DNA from: Dyadobacter bucti
Lineage (GTDB): Bacteria > Bacteroidota > Bacteroidia > Cytophagales > Spirosomataceae
Assembly (NCBI RefSeq): GCF_005869225.1
Contig: NZ_SWFP01000003.1
Span: 620,001 to 684,000, forward strand
Direction: 5' to 3'
DNA length: 64,000 bases
Below, in pieces: positions 22,824-30,840 of the stretch (the first letter of the stretch is position 1; each line of letters opens with the position of its first letter). The notes under the pieces are model-generated. The model was not told where the DNA came from. It saw only the letters and a program-made list of their open reading frames with translations, and did no database searches. Made by a program: the position numbers and the translations under genes.

Positions 22824-23777
22824 TTATGCTTCCTGCCATAATTCCTTCGCTTTTTGCAAATCCCTTTTCATGGCGTCAAAAACAACTTTTTTATCAACAG
22901 TAATTTTGTCTGCACCCTTATCGGCGCCTCCCAGCGGATATTCCAGGTGAAGGCATATCGGTGCGTCAATTTTTTGATCTTTCACTAGTTTCAGATACGT
23001 TTTGAAGTCACACATTCCCTCGCCGAGCGGGACACTTTTTACGGCCCATTTTCCATTATTCTTTTCCCAGATAAAGTCTTTCAGTACGATGGTTTTGATA
23101 TGGGGGCGAATTAGATTAAAGCCGGTTTGCCACGAAAGCCCGCCTTCTACAGTAGCGTGGCGGATGTCGTACTGAGCGCCCATGGTTTTCTGGTCGGCTT
23201 TCTGCAATATTTGCCAGATCTCAAACATGCTGGCGCCCACCATTCTGCCCGAGTGGTTCTGATAGCAGCCGGTCAGTCCAAGTTTTGCATTCAGTTTACT
23301 TAAACCTGTCATTTTGTCCCCGAATTCTGCCAGTGACTGCGGGATCGTTTTCTGGTCGTTGTATTTGTACCAGTTCATCCGGTAGTATTTGAAGCCCAGT
23401 TTCGAAGCAGTTTCCAGTAATTTTTTATCGATAGGATTTCCGGCGTCTTCTACCGCAGTGCAGAACATGGAGGGAGTAAATCCCGCCTTTTTCATTGCTT
23501 CTACGGCCAATGGTAGGTCCGTTTCCACTTTCTCAGGTAAAACGTGACCATTGGGACGTATGGTGAGATCAATTCCGTCAAAACCAAGTTCCTTCGCTGC
23601 ATCTGACATGTCCTGATAGTTAAGGAATTGCAGATGTTTTGAGAAAATATTGATTTTTGGAACGTCGGCAACGGTTTTGTTTTCCGCTGATATTGCCTCA
23701 CCGGAAATCAAGGGGGCTATACTCCCGGACAGTGCAGTGTTGATCAGGAAATCCCGGCGTGAAATGTTTACAGACAT
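22824..23777 (-). CDS. Tat-exported sugar phosphate isomerase/epimerase-like TIM barrel
   Basis: A 317-residue protein. The N-terminal ISRRDFLINTALSGSIAPLI is a twin-arginine signal (SRRDFL). The rest is an AP-endonuclease-2/xylose-isomerase-like TIM barrel. It has ELGFDGIDLTIRPNGHV near 63-79, MGAQYDIRHATVEGG near 195-209 and PICLHLEYPLGG near 275-286, which supply plausible metal ligands (Glu, Asp, His). Such exported isomerase-like proteins commonly accompany Gfo/Idh/MocA oxidoreductases in sugar catabolism clusters of Bacteroidota. It is first in the operon with the PQQ dehydrogenase and divergent from the Tat-exported oxidoreductase at 23929. The precise reaction is unknown. Confidence 0.82.
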   Translation of the reverse strand: MSVNISRRDFLINTALSGSIAPLISGEAISAENKTVADVPKINIFSKHLQFLNYQDMSDAAKELGFDGIDLTIRPNGHVLPEKVETDLPLAVEAMKKAGFTPSMFCTAVEDAGNPIDKKLLETASKLGFKYYRMNWYKYNDQKTIPQSLAEFGDKMTGLSKLNAKLGLTGCYQNHSGRMVGASMFEIWQILQKADQKTMGAQYDIRHATVEGGLSWQTGFNLIRPHIKTIVLKDFIWEKNNGKWAVKSVPLGEGMCDFKTYLKLVKDQKIDAPICLHLEYPLGGADKGADKITVDKKVVFDAMKRDLQKAKELWQEA

Positions 23778-23928
23778 TGTTGATTGGGGGAATATGAATA
23801 GACCGATATTTTAAGATCATAAGCGGTTATAACCCTTTTTTTACCGGGCGGAGGGCAAGGGAATTATCTCAGCAAGTAGAATCTATAAGGCTTTTCTTTT
23901 TTTAAGCAATCTTTTACTTCTTAATCGC

Positions 23929-25215
23929 ATGAAAGCTGAGCATTTAAACCGCAGGGATTTTTTGAAAGCGGGGGCCGTACTATCGTCCTTTATGATAGTG
24001 CCCAGGCATGTTTTGGGCAAAGGTTACAGGGCGCCAAGCGATAAAATCGTCCTGGGCTTCATCGGTTGCGGCCGCCAGAGCGGTGGATTACGGAACCGTT
24101 TTCTGGATACCACCGAAACGCAGGTTATTGCCGCCTCGGATGTGTATGCTGCCAAACGGGAAGCATTTGTTGCAGCAACCAATAAATGGTATGCTGAAAA
24201 ATCAGGACAGAGCAATTACAAATCTGCAACGGGGATTGCCGATTTCCGGGTATTGTTATCTAATAAAGATATCGATGCTGTAGTTATTGCGTCGCCGGAT
24301 CACTGGCATGCGGCGATGGCTGTTCGGGCGGCGGAAGCGGGTAAAGACATTTATTGCGAAAAGCCACTATCCCTGACCGTGAAAGAAGGGCGTGCGATGG
24401 TCGATGCGACACGAAAGCATAACCGGGTCTTTCAGACAGGAAGCATGCAAAGATCAACGAAGGAATTTCAACAGGCGGCACAGCTGGTGAGGAGCGGGGC
24501 GATCGGTACCGTTAAAAAAGTTTATGTAAATGTGGGCGGGCCTCCAAAAGTGTGGGATCTGCAGGAAGAAACTTTACCCCCGGGCCTTGACTGGAATGCA
24601 TGGATGGGGCCTAATGCGGTAAACAGACCGTATAACAATGCCCTGGCTCCGGCGATGGATGCCACTTTCTGGCCAAAATGGCGTGACTATGTTGAGTTTG
24701 GCGGCGGCGGAATGACGGATTGGGGTGCACACATGTTCGACATAGCACAGTGGGGGCTGGGAATGGACGATAGCGGGCCGGTGGAACTGGTTTATTCGGA
24801 GGCGGGAAAAGGGTTGGTTTATAAATATGCCAACGGAGCCGAGGTCATTCACCGCCCGATGGAAGGAAAGCAGCATTGTCATTTTATAGGTACGGATGGA
24901 GAGGTGTTTGTGGCAAGAGGTGAGTTGAGAACTACGCCCGAACCTTTGAAAGGGAAGACTTTCAACGCTGCCGAAAGTAAGATTTACGTATGCAACAATC
25001 ACTATAAAGATTTTCTGAACGCGATCCGGACCAGGAAGCCGCCTATTTGCGATGTCGAAACGGGGCACCGGACGGCTACTGTATGCAATATTGGTAACAT
25101 AGCGTATCAGCTGCAGCGTTCATTGAAATGGGATCCTGAAAAAGAAAAATTTAAGAAAGACAAAGCTGCCAATAAGCTCCTCGGCCGCGATATGCAGAAG
25201 GAGTGGAAGGTTTGA
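23929..25215 (+). CDS. Tat-exported Gfo/Idh/MocA family oxidoreductase
   Basis: A 428-residue protein with the twin-arginine signal NRRDFLKAGAVLSSFMIVP at residues 7-25, so it is folded with its NAD(P) cofactor before export. The Rossmann segment VLGFIGCGRQSGGLRNRFL is near 41-59 and ASPDHWHAAMAVRAAEAGKDIYCEKPLSLT near 121-150, with the EKP lysine. The C-terminal domain has the conserved FGGGGMTDWGAHMFDIAQWGLG region near 257-278 and DVETGHRTATVCNIGNIAYQL near the end, both typical of the Bacteroidota exported subfamily. The divergent TIM-barrel and PQQ genes probably share its substrate. A strong terminator follows. Confidence 0.9.
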   Translation: MKAEHLNRRDFLKAGAVLSSFMIVPRHVLGKGYRAPSDKIVLGFIGCGRQSGGLRNRFLDTTETQVIAASDVYAAKREAFVAATNKWYAEKSGQSNYKSATGIADFRVLLSNKDIDAVVIASPDHWHAAMAVRAAEAGKDIYCEKPLSLTVKEGRAMVDATRKHNRVFQTGSMQRSTKEFQQAAQLVRSGAIGTVKKVYVNVGGPPKVWDLQEETLPPGLDWNAWMGPNAVNRPYNNALAPAMDATFWPKWRDYVEFGGGGMTDWGAHMFDIAQWGLGMDDSGPVELVYSEAGKGLVYKYANGAEVIHRPMEGKQHCHFIGTDGEVFVARGELRTTPEPLKGKTFNAAESKIYVCNNHYKDFLNAIRTRKPPICDVETGHRTATVCNIGNIAYQLQRSLKWDPEKEKFKKDKAANKLLGRDMQKEWKV

Positions 25216-25239
25216 TTCACATAAAAACACAGGAGAGAG

Positions 25240-25273
25240 AAACCGGCGACTTCATCGTGAATCGCCGGTTTTT
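25240..25273 (+). terminator. Intrinsic terminator
   Basis: AAACCGGCGA and TCGCCGGTTT form a perfect 10-bp stem around a 12-nt loop and end in a T-run. It terminates the exported oxidoreductase gene. Confidence 0.85.
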
Positions 25274-25340
25274 ATGATTTTATCAGATCCGCTACCCGTT
25301 CGGGCGGAGATAAAAATGTAATGAGTTTTTCCAAATTGTG

Positions 25341-25348
25341 TATTTTTG
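25341..25348 (+). promoter_or_regulatory. -7 promoter element of tsaE
   Basis: TATTTTTG matches TAnnTTTG. The tsaE ATG begins at 25353, only 5 nt after the final G, where RNA should begin, so the mRNA is probably leaderless. A GTG at 25338 would overlap the promoter and is rejected as start. Confidence 0.55.
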
Positions 25349-25352
25349 TAAC

Positions 25353-25790
25353 ATGATCAAGCAGCCTACCATCATCCATTTCAAAGAACTCGACGAACTG
25401 CCTCAAATCTCAACACTTCTATTGCAAACCGGGAATGATTTACCTGTATGGTTATTTGAAGGACATATGGGAGCCGGTAAAACGACGCTCATTAAAGCAC
25501 TTTGCAGGCAACTGGGCGTAAAGTCAACCGTACAAAGCCCGACTTTTTCCCTTGTTAATGAATATGATGCGGGGGAGAAGGTTGTTTATCACTTCGATTT
25601 TTACAGGATCAAAGATGAAACCGAGGCTTTGGATATGGGTGTGGAGGAATATTTTGATTCAGGTGATTTTTGTTTTGTAGAATGGCCCGGGAAGATCGAA
25701 AATTTATGGCCGCTGAAATATTTGATGCTGAAACTTCAGGCAGATGAAAGTGGCATAAGAATATTAGAGATCAGGAGGGTGGAGGAGTAG
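25353..25790 (+). CDS. tsaE: tRNA threonylcarbamoyladenosine biosynthesis ATPase TsaE
   Basis: A 145-residue ATPase that supports TsaBD in making t6A37 on ANN-decoding tRNAs. Walker A is GHMGAGKTT at residues 37-45. The family-specific SPTFSLVNEY is near 62-71, HFDFYRI near 80-86 and the FVEWPGKIE segment near 109-117. Length and all motifs are typical. Its ATG directly follows a -7 element (see promoter entry). Alanine dehydrogenase follows after 39 nt and may be co-transcribed. Confidence 0.94.
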   Translation: MIKQPTIIHFKELDELPQISTLLLQTGNDLPVWLFEGHMGAGKTTLIKALCRQLGVKSTVQSPTFSLVNEYDAGEKVVYHFDFYRIKDETEALDMGVEEYFDSGDFCFVEWPGKIENLWPLKYLMLKLQADESGIRILEIRRVEE

Positions 25791-25829
25791 TTTTGTCAGT
25801 TTTTGTTTTCACTATCATTTTGCTATTCA

Positions 25830-27056
25830 ATGGCGCAACCACAGATTACCGGTTTTGAAGAGCTGGCCAAGCAGTCGGTACTGTATCCACAAGAATCTTT
25901 ATTGGCGGTCCGGAAAGACCAGAATTCTCTACATATAGGTCTGCCCAGGGAAGTATCACTTCAGGAAAACCGCATAGCACTTACCCCTGATGCCGTGGGG
26001 ATACTAGTGCGAAACGGGCATGAAGTATGGGTAGAAAAAGATGCGGGCAAAGGGGCTAACTTGTCGGATCATGAGTACAGTGAAGCGGGGGCGAGGATTG
26101 TTCAAAGTGCCAAGGAAGTGTATCAGGCAAATCTTGTGCTAAAAGTAGAGCCTTTGGTGGAAGAAGAGTTTAAATATATCAAAGCGGGTACAACACTGAT
26201 TTCTGCCCTCAATCTGCCAGCCCTGGAAAAACAGTATTTTGAAAAACTCAATGAGCTGAAAGTTACCGGAATCGGCTACGAACTGATTGAGGATAAGGTA
26301 GGAGGGAAGCCGATTATCAGGGCGATGGGAGAGATCGCCGGAAGTACTGTGCTTCTGATTGCAGCTGAATATCTGTCGACGCCTAACGGTGGGCGGGGGA
26401 TTATTTTGGGAGGTATTACAGGTGTGCCACCTACCAAAATAGTGATTCTCGGTGCCGGTACAGTGGCCGAATACGCAACCCGGGCTGCGATCAGCGTTGG
26501 AGCGGACGTGAAGGTTTTTGACAAACATATTTACAGATTACAAAGACTAAAATATTCTATAGGCCAAAATCTTTACACTTCTATTATAGATTCCGATACG
26601 CTGGCCGAAGCCATTGGCAGAGCTGACGTTGTAATAGGTACGATGCGGGCGGAAAACGGGCTCAGTCCTTTGGTGGTGACCAAGGAAATGGTATCGCAGA
26701 TGAAGCCGGGTTCGGTGATCATTGATGTGAGTATAGATCAGGGGGGATCGTTTGAAACTTCGCGGATGACGACCCACAAACACCCGATTTTTAAATATAA
26801 TGATGTAATCCACTATTGTGTTCCTAATATTCCGTCCCGCGTGGCACATACCGCCAGTACGGCTTTGAGCAATGTTTTTCTGCCCTTTTTACTGCAAACC
26901 GGCACAATCGGCGGTATAGAAGAAATGATTTATGCGAACCGTTGGTTTATGAAGGGAGTGTATTGTCACAAAGGCACGCTCACCAACTCACACATAGCCC
27001 GGTCATTCAACATGCGCTACAAAGACCTGACGTTGCTGCTGGCTGCCAGAATGTGA
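25830..27056 (+). CDS. ald: Alanine dehydrogenase
   Basis: A 408-residue NAD-dependent dehydrogenase of the alanine dehydrogenase/PNT family that oxidatively deaminates L-alanine to pyruvate and ammonia. GLPREVSLQENRIALTPDAVGILVRNGHEVWVE lies at about 40-72, with the substrate-binding Arg and the usual RVALTP-like signature. The NAD-binding VILGAGTVAEYATRAAISVGADVKVFD is near 205-231 and GADVVIGT-like GRADVVIGTMRAENG near 262-276. The N-terminus carries about 35 residues more than E. coli-type enzymes, as is usual in Bacteroidota. ATG 25830 (MAQPQITG) is preferred to a TTG at 25803. Saccharopine-dehydrogenase relatives are less likely given the motifs. Confidence 0.85.
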   Translation: MAQPQITGFEELAKQSVLYPQESLLAVRKDQNSLHIGLPREVSLQENRIALTPDAVGILVRNGHEVWVEKDAGKGANLSDHEYSEAGARIVQSAKEVYQANLVLKVEPLVEEEFKYIKAGTTLISALNLPALEKQYFEKLNELKVTGIGYELIEDKVGGKPIIRAMGEIAGSTVLLIAAEYLSTPNGGRGIILGGITGVPPTKIVILGAGTVAEYATRAAISVGADVKVFDKHIYRLQRLKYSIGQNLYTSIIDSDTLAEAIGRADVVIGTMRAENGLSPLVVTKEMVSQMKPGSVIIDVSIDQGGSFETSRMTTHKHPIFKYNDVIHYCVPNIPSRVAHTASTALSNVFLPFLLQTGTIGGIEEMIYANRWFMKGVYCHKGTLTNSHIARSFNMRYKDLTLLLAARM

Positions 27057-27068
27057 TGAGCTGCATCC

Positions 27069-27169
27069 GGCCGTCAGCGATCAGCTTTCAGCTTGGGTGG
27101 TGATTGCCAGATATATTTTGTCATTTTTTTCTAATATAAATAAAGCTGATAGCCGAAAGACGATGGCCG
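27069..27169. repeat. Imperfect inverted repeat (CGGCC...CAGCTT)
   Basis: CGGCCGTCAGCGATCAGCTTTCAGCTTG (27069-27096) and the reverse complement of 27142-27169 agree at about 20 of 28 positions. The words GATCAGCTT, GCTGATAGCCGA and GATGGCCGACAG are typical of small intergenic repeats in Bacteroidota genomes. It follows the alanine dehydrogenase stop. Confidence 0.5.
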
Positions 27170-27184
27170 ACAGCCCCCAACTCC

Positions 27185-27589
27185 ATGATCAACAATAGTA
27201 ATGAAAATTCCCTGATGGACGATGCCAACTCGCCGGAGTTGAACACAAAGCTGATGGGCTATATATCAGAAGATTTTATCAGGGTCTGCGACCAGCTGAA
27301 AGAAGCCTCCTACCAGATCAGGAAGCGTGGATTTTCGGAATATCCGATTTTCATAGTTACCAACGACGAACTGGATCTCGGCGCTTTGCTCATTGGTTCG
27401 ACGGAAATGCACAACCGTTACAACTACCGTGCTTCATACATGCAGGACTTCGTAGACCGCAAGCTGATCGGAGAAGAGGCAGTTCTGATGTTCACAGAAA
27501 ATTATAAGAATGCCGACGAATACTGTTGCTTGTTTGCTTTGATCGGCGATTTCTCCGGTTTCGTATACGTGCCTTATCCGGAGGATTAG
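27185..27589 (+). CDS. Conserved hypothetical protein, soluble
   Basis: A 134-residue acidic, soluble protein with no signal peptide or membrane segment. Recognisable stretches are an N-terminal helix (NTKLMGYISEDFIRVCDQLKEASYQIRKRG), a strand-rich centre with YPIFIVTNDELDLGALLIG and an aromatic C-terminus, ALIGDFSGFVYVPYPED. It looks like a small alpha/beta protein conserved in Bacteroidota, but I cannot assign a family. The start is ATG 27185; an in-frame ATG ten codons later is also possible. A short inverted repeat precedes it. Confidence 0.75.
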   Translation: MINNSNENSLMDDANSPELNTKLMGYISEDFIRVCDQLKEASYQIRKRGFSEYPIFIVTNDELDLGALLIGSTEMHNRYNYRASYMQDFVDRKLIGEEAVLMFTENYKNADEYCCLFALIGDFSGFVYVPYPED

Positions 27590-27675
27590 CAGTTAACTGA
27601 GGAACATTCATTCCGCAGAATAATAATATCTTACCGATAAATAAACAAAGGCTCAGGGCTCGTTTCATCCGGTTA

Positions 27676-27746
27676 GAAAGAGGGAAAATTTTATTTAGCT
27701 TTATCAAATCATTGAATTTGTTTCAGCTAAAATTTTTCCCTCTTTC
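27676..27746. repeat. Inverted repeat abutting the start codon at 27747
   Basis: GAAAGAGGGAAAATTTTA...AGCT (27676-27700) and AGCTAAAATTTTTCCCTCTTTC (27725-27746) are complementary over about 20 bp apart from a small TTT bulge. The right arm ends at the base before the ATG. A one-mismatch -7 element (TGAATTTG, 27713-27720) lies in the loop. It could be an operator, an attenuator, or a terminator of the upstream gene. Confidence 0.6.
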
Positions 27747-28181
27747 ATGGAATCAAAACTAATTTTAGAAAAGGAATTGGAGCCTGTATTTCTTCAAAAA
27801 TTCCCGCCGTTTTCGGAAAGCGTTAAAGAGTTCCTTGTCCAGTATGGCCCTTACTTCATTCTGGTCATCTCAATTTTAGGCGTAATTGGTATACTGACTG
27901 CGCTGGGCGTAGGCAGCGCGGCGATCGGTATGGGCGCAGTTTCGGCCGGCCTGGGTCTGACATTCTATGCCGGTATTGCTTTGGGGGCCATCACCCTGAT
28001 CATGTACCTGATGGCATTCACACCTTTGAGAGCACGCAAAAGAGCCGGCTGGAACCTGCTGTACTATGCCCTGTTGCTGGGTCTTATAAGCAGTCTGGTG
28101 CAGCTCAATATTGTGGCAGCTGTTATCGGAGGTATTATCGGCTTCTGGGTGCTGTTTCAGATCCGGGAAAAGTACATCTAG
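27747..28181 (+). CDS. Small integral membrane protein
   Basis: A 144-residue protein. After a charged cytoplasmic start (MESKLILEKELEPVF) there are four hydrophobic segments: about 35-53, 55-78, 80-92 and 104-137. Small residues (Gly, Ala) in the second segment suggest tight packing (GVGSAAIGMGAVSAGLGL). A basic loop ARKRAGW follows the third segment. It resembles a conserved Bacteroidota and cyanobacterial small membrane family of unknown function. It has a strong terminator after it and an unusual inverted repeat right before its start, so it is probably monocistronic and separately controlled. Confidence 0.8.
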   Translation: MESKLILEKELEPVFLQKFPPFSESVKEFLVQYGPYFILVISILGVIGILTALGVGSAAIGMGAVSAGLGLTFYAGIALGAITLIMYLMAFTPLRARKRAGWNLLYYALLLGLISSLVQLNIVAAVIGGIIGFWVLFQIREKYI

Positions 28182-28206
28182 GTTATTTCAAAATAAAGTA
28201 TTTGAG

Positions 28207-28233
28207 AAAGCGAGCGGCCCCCGTTCGCTTTTT
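28207..28233 (+). terminator. Intrinsic terminator
   Basis: AAAGCGAGCGG/CCGTTCGCTTT forms an 11-bp stem with one wobble around a CCC loop, followed by a T-run. Confidence 0.8.
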
Positions 28234-28269
28234 ATTTTGCCACTAATCCGCCAAAAAACGCTTTTATAC

Positions 28270-28300
28270 TTGTAAGTTTAGTTCGTGCTCTTATACTTTG
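28270..28300 (+). promoter_or_regulatory. Probable promoter of the ABC transporter operon
   Basis: TTG (28270-28272), 19 nt, then TATACTTTG (28292-28300). The -7 box has one extra base relative to TAnnTTTG. A further CATCTTTG follows at 28301-28308. Confidence 0.4.
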
Positions 28301-28367
28301 CATCTTTGGCATGAGAACGGGATCGTTCGGGATATTGTCAGATTTCAACCAAGAATATTACCACCAA

Positions 28368-29282
28368 ATGAATATCATTGAAGTACGGAATGTTACGAAG
28401 GAATATTCTAATCATATTGCGTTGGACGACGTGAGCATTGATATACCAAAAGGGTGCATCTTTGGGTTGCTCGGGCCCAACGGAGCGGGGAAAACGTCGC
28501 TCATCCGTATCATTAACCAGATCACCGGCCCCGACAAAGGACAAATTCTGTTTGACGGCCAGCCATTGAACGGAAGCCACATTTCCAGGATCGGGTATTT
28601 GCCGGAAGAAAGAGGTTTGTACAAGAAGATGAAAGTGGGTGAACAGCTGCTATATCTTGCCCAGCTCAAAGGCCTTAGCCAGAAAGAGGCTATGGATAAA
28701 CTGAAATCCTGGTTTATTAAATTTGATATAAAAACCTGGTGGGATAAAAGTGTATCAGACCTTTCTAAGGGAATGCAGCAGAAAGTGCAGTTCGTCTCCA
28801 CTGTTCTTCACGAACCGGACCTGATCATCCTCGACGAACCATTCTCCGGGTTTGACCCAATCAATGCCAATCTGATCCGCGACGAGATACTGGAATTGAA
28901 ACAAAAGGGCTGTACGATTATTTTCTCTACCCACAGGATGGAAACCGTTGAAGAACTGTGTGACAATATTGCGCTGATTCATAAAGCCAGGAAAGTACTC
29001 GACGGGCCCAAGCTATTGATCAAGAATCAGTTCAAAACCAATACGTACTTTGTTGAGTATAAAGGAGTGCTGGACAGTCTGGAGACAATATATGAGATCA
29101 GCCATGAAAAGCAACTGGAAGACGGTTACAGGCGCACCAACATTCATCTGAATGCAAACGTAACGCCAAACGATCTGATCAAAAGCTTGCTGGAAAAGGT
29201 GGAAATCCGTGCGTTTGGCGAAAATATTCCATCCATGAGCGACATTTTTATGCGCTCGGTCAATGAAGTGCCGGAAGGCTGA
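28368..29282 (+). CDS. ABC transporter ATP-binding protein (NatA-like)
   Basis: A 304-residue ATPase subunit of an ABC-2-type exporter. Walker A GPNGAGKTS is at 36-44, the ABC signature LSKGMQQK at 132-139, Walker B LIILDEP at 152-158 and the switch His in STHRM near 188. The last 80 residues form the DUF4162-type domain of NatA/CcmA-like ATPases. ATG 28368 (MNIIEVRNVTKEY) is chosen; the longer frame to 28311 overlaps the likely transcription start. The permease gene follows after 45 nt, so the two form an operon. Substrate unknown; Na+ export is the function of the B. subtilis homologue. Confidence 0.92.
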   Translation: MNIIEVRNVTKEYSNHIALDDVSIDIPKGCIFGLLGPNGAGKTSLIRIINQITGPDKGQILFDGQPLNGSHISRIGYLPEERGLYKKMKVGEQLLYLAQLKGLSQKEAMDKLKSWFIKFDIKTWWDKSVSDLSKGMQQKVQFVSTVLHEPDLIILDEPFSGFDPINANLIRDEILELKQKGCTIIFSTHRMETVEELCDNIALIHKARKVLDGPKLLIKNQFKTNTYFVEYKGVLDSLETIYEISHEKQLEDGYRRTNIHLNANVTPNDLIKSLLEKVEIRAFGENIPSMSDIFMRSVNEVPEG

Positions 29283-29327
29283 CAATACACCTGATTCAAA
29301 GCTCCTATAATTTTAAACTTCTTCAAA

Positions 29328-30653
29328 ATGCGTAATATATTTCTGGTTATCAGGAGAGAATATATGGTGAGGGTGAAAAAACGCTCATTTCTTATCATGA
29401 CTTTGCTGGCGCCTTTGCTTTTCGTGGGATTCTATGCCACCGTCATTTGGGTTGCCGTCGGATCTGTGGATACCAAAACCGTGCAGGTTTTGGACGAAAG
29501 CCGACTCTTTACCGGGAAATTTAAAGATTCGGAGTCCATGAAATTTATTTATCTGGAATCTTCGATTGATTCGGCCAAGGCAGGTTTCAGAAGAAGCGAA
29601 GCAAATGCGCTGGTATTTATTCCGAAAGATATTATCAAAAAGCCTAAAAGCCTCCGGATATATTCTGCTAAGAATGTAAGCATGGATATGAAATCCGAAA
29701 TCGAGAAAGTGATCGAGAAGGAGATAGAGGATATCAAACTTTCCGAGGCCGGGATCACGCACAAAATTCTGGAAGATTCACGCGTAAATGTGAGTTCTGA
29801 AACGATCAGCCTGAGCGAAGAAGGTGAAAAAACCAGTAGTTCGGGTGCAGCAACAGTCATAGGCGGGATTTGTGCCTTTTTGATCTATATGTCGGTGTTT
29901 ATTTATGGTACACAGGTGATGCGCGGGATCACCGAAGAAAAGACCAGCCGGATCGTGGAAGTGATCATTTCTTCGGTAAAGCCATTTCATTTGATGCTGG
30001 GGAAAATAATTGGGGTAGCGCTGGTGGGGTTGACGCAATTCGTACTCTGGATTCTGCTGACTGCTTCGCTGACCAGCGCGGCCTCAGCTGTCATGAGCAG
30101 CAAAATGCCAAAAGACCCGGCACAAATGGCCCAGGAAATGCAAAAAGTGCAAAATGGTATGCCCAACCAGGGAATGCCTGGGGGTAATGTAGAAAATCCG
30201 GTAGCAGAAGTGCTGGGTGCGGTCAATAGTTTGAACATTCCGTTGATAATCGGTTGCTTCCTGTTCTACTACCTTGGCGGATACCTTCTTTACAGTGCAC
30301 TTTTTGGCGCAGTTGGGGCGGCGGTCGACAATGATGCGGACACCCAGCAATTTATGCTTCCCATTACATTGCCTATTATTTTTTCATTTGTCTTCGCCCA
30401 ATTCGTACTCCGTGATCCAGACGGGACATTGGCTTTCTGGACATCCATTATCCCCTTTACCTCTCCGATTATCATGATGGTCAGAATTCCTTTTGGAGTG
30501 CCCGCATGGGAAATCGCGCTTTCTATGGTATTGCTGGTGCTGGGTTTTATGGGTACTACATGGCTGGCTGCCCGGATTTACCGGGTTGGGATATTGATGT
30601 ACGGTAAAAAAGTCAGCTATAAAGAGCTGGCAAAGTGGATTTTTTATAAGTGA
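29328..30653 (+). CDS. ABC-2 type permease (NatB-like)
   Basis: A 441-residue membrane subunit partnering the ATPase just upstream. One transmembrane segment near the start (22-45) is followed by a large extracytoplasmic domain of about 130 residues rich in charged residues. Five or more C-terminal segments follow between about 180 and 425. VMRGITEEKTSRIVEVIISSVKPFHLMLGKIIG (about 200-232) is the conserved cytoplasmic loop of the NatB/ABC2_membrane_3 family. A Met/Gln/Gly-rich insert (KMPKDPAQMAQEMQKVQNGMPNQGMPGG) at about 257-284 is an oddity likely to be disordered. Confidence 0.9.
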   Translation: MRNIFLVIRREYMVRVKKRSFLIMTLLAPLLFVGFYATVIWVAVGSVDTKTVQVLDESRLFTGKFKDSESMKFIYLESSIDSAKAGFRRSEANALVFIPKDIIKKPKSLRIYSAKNVSMDMKSEIEKVIEKEIEDIKLSEAGITHKILEDSRVNVSSETISLSEEGEKTSSSGAATVIGGICAFLIYMSVFIYGTQVMRGITEEKTSRIVEVIISSVKPFHLMLGKIIGVALVGLTQFVLWILLTASLTSAASAVMSSKMPKDPAQMAQEMQKVQNGMPNQGMPGGNVENPVAEVLGAVNSLNIPLIIGCFLFYYLGGYLLYSALFGAVGAAVDNDADTQQFMLPITLPIIFSFVFAQFVLRDPDGTLAFWTSIIPFTSPIIMMVRIPFGVPAWEIALSMVLLVLGFMGTTWLAARIYRVGILMYGKKVSYKELAKWIFYK

Positions 30654-30739
30654 TGCTTCCGGCCTCAGCTTTTTCCTGATCGCCGCTGTCTGTGATTTTG
30701 TTAACGTTTTTTAAGAGAACGAAAACCTTACAGTTGAGG

Positions 30740-30756
30740 TAATTTTGCTATTTTTG
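30740..30756 (+). promoter_or_regulatory. Tandem -7 elements upstream of the DUF2723 gene
   Basis: TAATTTTG (30740-30747) and TATTTTTG (30749-30756) both match TAnnTTTG and are 9 nt apart, giving two possible start points about 80-90 nt before the ATG. Confidence 0.5.
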
Positions 30757-30840
30757 GCCGACCAATGATAAAACCGCTCAAAAAAGGGCAATCATCCTTG
30801 CTCATTTTGCTGAAAATTTTTAAATCTTACTGTCTCTCAA

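Noticed and set aside
27185..28181. The 27185 and 27747 genes as a toxin-antitoxin pair
   Set aside because: They are 157 nt apart with an inverted repeat between them, and the second is a four-helix membrane protein without toxin features.
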